DNA of 8,082 nt from an uncultured Actinomycetes bacterium. Lineage in GTDB: Bacteria; Actinomycetota; Thermoleophilia; Solirubrobacterales; Thermoleophilaceae. Both the position numbers and the translations under genes were made by a program. How positions within the stretch are numbered: position 1 is the first letter of the stretch; each line of letters begins with the position of its first letter. Shown in pieces: positions 5,973 through 8,082 of the stretch. The DNA is taken from the NCBI GenBank assembly GCA_946481495.1, contig CAMLNW010000122.1:1-8082 (forward strand), in the 5' to 3' direction. The notes under the pieces are model-generated. The model did not search any database and was not told where the DNA came from. It saw nothing but the letters and a program-made list of their open reading frames with translations.

Positions 5973-7355
5973 GTGAGCACTTCCAGTAGACGTGTATGTG
6001 TGATTGGCGCCGGCAGCTCGGGCATTGCGAGCTGCCAGGTCCTCAACGCCCGCGGCATCGATTTCGACTGTTACGAGCAGGGCTCGGGCGTCGGCGGCAA
6101 CTGGCGCTATGGCAACGACAACGGGATGTCTTCCGCCTACGAATCGCTGTTCATCAACACGTCGCGCAAGATCATGGAGTACGCGGCCTACCCGATGCCG
6201 AAGTCCTATCCGGACTACCCGCATCACAGGCAGATCGCGGCCTACTTCGACGACTACGTCGACCACTTCGGCTTCCGCGACAAGATCGCGTTCCGCACCG
6301 AGGTGACGAGCGTCGAGCAGGCATCGGAGGGTGGCTGGAACGTCAGCATGCGCTCCGTCGATGGCGGCGACGAGCGGACCACCCACTACAACGACGTAAT
6401 GATCGCCAACGGTCACCACTGGGACCCGCGCTGGCCGGAGCCTGACTTTCCCGGCGAGCTCGATGACTCGGTCGAGGTGACCCACGCTCACTACTACCGC
6501 AACTCCAAGGGCTACGAGGACAAGAACGTGCTCGTGCTCGGGATCGGCAACTCGGCCTGTGACATCGCCGTCGAGACCTCGCGCGTGTCGAAGATGACCT
6601 ACCTGGCGATGCGCCGCGGTGCTTGGATCGTTCCGAAGTACATCGGCTCGACGCCGATCGACGAGATCGCGCCCGGCTGGATCGCACGCTGGGCGCCATT
6701 CTGGCTGCAGCGCCTCTTCCTTCAGATGACGATCAACCGCGCTCAGGGCGACCCGACCGAGTTCGGCCTGCCGAAGCCCGACCACCGGATCGCCGAGGCT
6801 CACCCGACGGTCTCGTCCGACCTGCTGCCGCGGATCGGACACGGACGGATCACCGTCAAGCCGAACATCAAGCAGTTCGAGGGCGACTCGGTTCGCTTCG
6901 TCGACGGCTCGGTCGAGCAGATCGACCGGATCGTCTACTGCACCGGCTACAAGATCAGCTTCCCGTTCATCGACCACGAGTTGCTCGACCCGTCGGGCGA
7001 CAACCGGATCGAGCTCTACCGCAAGGTCGTTCACCCCGACCTCGCCGGTCTCTACTTCATCGGCCTGATCCAGCCGCTCGGGGCGATCATGCCGATCGCC
7101 GAGCTGCAGTCCGAGTGGGTCGCCGATGTGGTCGAGGGCAAGGTGCCGCTGCCCGACCGGCCCGAGATGCTGACCGAGATCGCCGCCGACCAGGCCGCGA
7201 TGCGCAAGCGCTACGTCGCCTCGAAGCGACACACGATTCAGGTCGACTACTGGCCGTACCTGTACCAGCTGCGCGACGAGCGCAAGCGGCGGGCGCTGGC
7301 CCCACAATCTGGTGCGCCCGCGGGGGACACCGCCAAGGAGGAGATTGCCGCATGA
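5973..7355 (+). CDS. Class B flavin-containing monooxygenase (FAD/NADPH)
   Basis: The predicted 460-residue enzyme uses FAD, NADPH and O2 to oxygenate a small substrate (N-, S- or Baeyer-Villiger-type oxidation). The FAD-binding Rossmann motif is VIGAGSSG (G12-A-G-S-S-G17), with E35 at the end of the second strand and VGGNW (G41 to W44). The NADPH motif is VLVLGIGNSACDIAVE (G190, G192, A195 in place of the third Gly). VYCTGY (323-326) is the usual C-terminal TG motif. The FMO signature region reads PDFPGELDDSVEVTHAHYYR: H171 and Y175 are present, but the F and G of FxGxxxH are not. Length is typical of bacterial FMOs. GTG 5973 was chosen because GAGSSG then falls at residue 12, with GGTAGG nine bases upstream; TTG 5937 and GTG 5952 are alternatives. 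The stop overlaps the aldehyde dehydrogenase start, so the two enzymes probably act together; the substrate is unknown. Confidence 0.9.
   Translation: MSTSSRRVCVIGAGSSGIASCQVLNARGIDFDCYEQGSGVGGNWRYGNDNGMSSAYESLFINTSRKIMEYAAYPMPKSYPDYPHHRQIAAYFDDYVDHFGFRDKIAFRTEVTSVEQASEGGWNVSMRSVDGGDERTTHYNDVMIANGHHWDPRWPEPDFPGELDDSVEVTHAHYYRNSKGYEDKNVLVLGIGNSACDIAVETSRVSKMTYLAMRRGAWIVPKYIGSTPIDEIAPGWIARWAPFWLQRLFLQMTINRAQGDPTEFGLPKPDHRIAEAHPTVSSDLLPRIGHGRITVKPNIKQFEGDSVRFVDGSVEQIDRIVYCTGYKISFPFIDHELLDPSGDNRIELYRKVVHPDLAGLYFIGLIQPLGAIMPIAELQSEWVADVVEGKVPLPDRPEMLTEIAADQAAMRKRYVASKRHTIQVDYWPYLYQLRDERKRRALAPQSGAPAGDTAKEEIAA
7335..7343 (+). promoter_or_regulatory. Strong ribosome binding site for the aldehyde dehydrogenase gene
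   Basis: AAGGAGGAG lies inside the last codons of the monooxygenase gene, with its GGAGG core ten bases before ATG 7352. It supports that start and efficient coupled translation of the pair. Confidence 0.65.
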
Positions 7356-8082
7356 CCGCCACCCTGCCCGACACAGCGACCGACACGATTGAGGTCGAGA
7401 ACCCGGCTACCGGCCAGATCGTCGGCAGGGTGCCGCGGATGTCGACCGAGGACGTCGCACCGATGGTCGCGCGGGCCCGTGCGGTGCAGCCGGCCTGGTG
7501 GGGACTCGGCTACGACGGCCGCGCGCAGATCCTGCGCCGCGCCCAGAAGTGGGTGCTCGACAACGACGAGCGGATCGTCGACACGATCGTCGCCGAGACC
7601 GGCAAGACACGCGACGACGCCCAGTCGGCCGAGATCGGCTACGCCGCGTCGGCGTTTGGCTTCTGGGCCAAGAACGCCGAGAAGTTCCTGCGCGAGCGCA
7701 AGGTCCGCACGAGCAACCCGATGCTGCTCGGCAAGAAGGCGCTCGTTCGTTACCGGCCGCGCGGCGTCGTCGGCGTGATCGGGCCCTGGAACTACCCGCT
7801 GACCAACTCGTTCGGTGACTGCATCCCCGCGCTGGCTGCCGGCAACGCGGTGATCCTCAAGCCGTCCGAGGTCACGCCGCTGACGTCGCTGCTGATGGCC
7901 GAGTGCATGGCCGAGTGTGGCGCGCCCGACGGCGTCTTCCAGGTGCTGACCGGCCTCGGCGACGTCGGCGCCGAGCTTGTCGACCACGTCGACTTCGTGA
8001 TGTTCACCGGCTCGACGGCGACCGGCAAGAAGGTCGCCGAGCGCGCCGCGCAGACGCTGACCCCGGTCGGGTTGGAGCTCGG
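7352..8082 (+). CDS. NAD(P)-dependent aldehyde dehydrogenase, 3' end beyond the window
   Basis: The first 243 codons of an ALDH-superfamily enzyme, about half of the usual 480-500 residues, are present. It oxidises an aldehyde to the acid using NAD(P)+. Visible motifs in order are VENPATGQIVGRVP near the N-terminus, GVIGPWNYPLTNSF with the catalytic-site N147, AAGNAVILKPSEVTP with cofactor-contacting K170 and E173, FTGSTATGKKV (G220, S221), and LELG at the very edge with the general base E242. The catalytic Cys lies beyond the window. RYRPRGVVGVIGPWNYP is most like the succinate-semialdehyde dehydrogenase (GabD2-like) and broad-range actinobacterial ALDHs, as judged from memory, so the substrate should be left open. 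The start at ATG 7352 overlaps the monooxygenase stop (ATGA) and has a strong ribosome binding site. It probably removes an aldehyde formed in the same pathway. Confidence 0.93.
   Translation, partial: MTATLPDTATDTIEVENPATGQIVGRVPRMSTEDVAPMVARARAVQPAWWGLGYDGRAQILRRAQKWVLDNDERIVDTIVAETGKTRDDAQSAEIGYAASAFGFWAKNAEKFLRERKVRTSNPMLLGKKALVRYRPRGVVGVIGPWNYPLTNSFGDCIPALAAGNAVILKPSEVTPLTSLLMAECMAECGAPDGVFQVLTGLGDVGAELVDHVDFVMFTGSTATGKKVAERAAQTLTPVGLEL

Noticed and set aside
4659..7307. 882-residue minus-strand open frame
   Set aside because: It lies antisense to the strongly supported sensor and monooxygenase genes. Its translation is a monotonous mix of Arg, Asp, Val, Leu and His without motifs, as expected for the complement of high-GC codons.
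1..8082. CRISPR array, tRNA, rRNA, insertion sequence or phage integrase
   Set aside because: Reading both strands showed no regularly spaced repeats, cloverleaf-like sequence, transposase or integrase motifs, or terminal inverted repeats.

Overview
The window is GC-rich (roughly 70% by eye), with coding frames ending mostly in G or C. Its gene content points to an actinobacterium. The clues are a TetR regulator with a GHHGLTRDEV-like lead-in, a membrane PAS-GAF-SpoIIE phosphatase fused to an RsbW-type kinase, and a class B flavin monooxygenase overlapping an aldehyde dehydrogenase gene. The Solirubrobacterales/Thermoleophilia are a reasonable guess, but no marker gene confirms it. All supported genes are on the + strand; the long minus-strand ORFs are GC-driven shadows.

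Left part (1-1428): a possible Lys/Arg/Ala-rich tail of a gene cut by the left edge, then a complete TetR-type regulator (129-818). Next comes a degraded membrane-protein gene (about 861-1219) with no usable start and an apparent one-base frameshift. It overlaps, by ATGA, an intact 70-residue acidic protein of unknown function. Codons in 861-1428 end in G/C about 70% of the time, less than in the flanking genes, so this looks like a patch of different origin or relaxed constraint.

Middle part (1471-3031): three consecutive genes, the last two overlapping by one base, encode proteins of 154, 148 and 171 residues. All three seem to carry the same ~70-residue beta-rich domain, starting near residue 77-78 and reaching a conserved Asp-Pro at residues 137-140. 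In the first two the N-terminal half is a Met/Ala/Gln-rich helical segment; in the third it is two membrane helices. A strong 17-bp bulged hairpin follows. This is the best candidate for an undescribed system in the window.

Signalling part (3049-5918): a 100-residue unknown protein lies 5 bases upstream of an 853-residue sensor with six membrane helices, PAS, GAF, SpoIIE/RsbU-type phosphatase and HATPase (RsbW-type) domains. Phosphatase and anti-sigma-type kinase in one chain suggest control of a partner-switching sigma pathway. No sigma factor or anti-anti-sigma (STAS) gene lies in the window.

Right part (5973-8082): a flavin-containing monooxygenase gene overlaps by four bases an aldehyde dehydrogenase gene that runs off the right edge. 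The pair looks like an oxidative catabolic or detoxification module; its substrate cannot be read from sequence.
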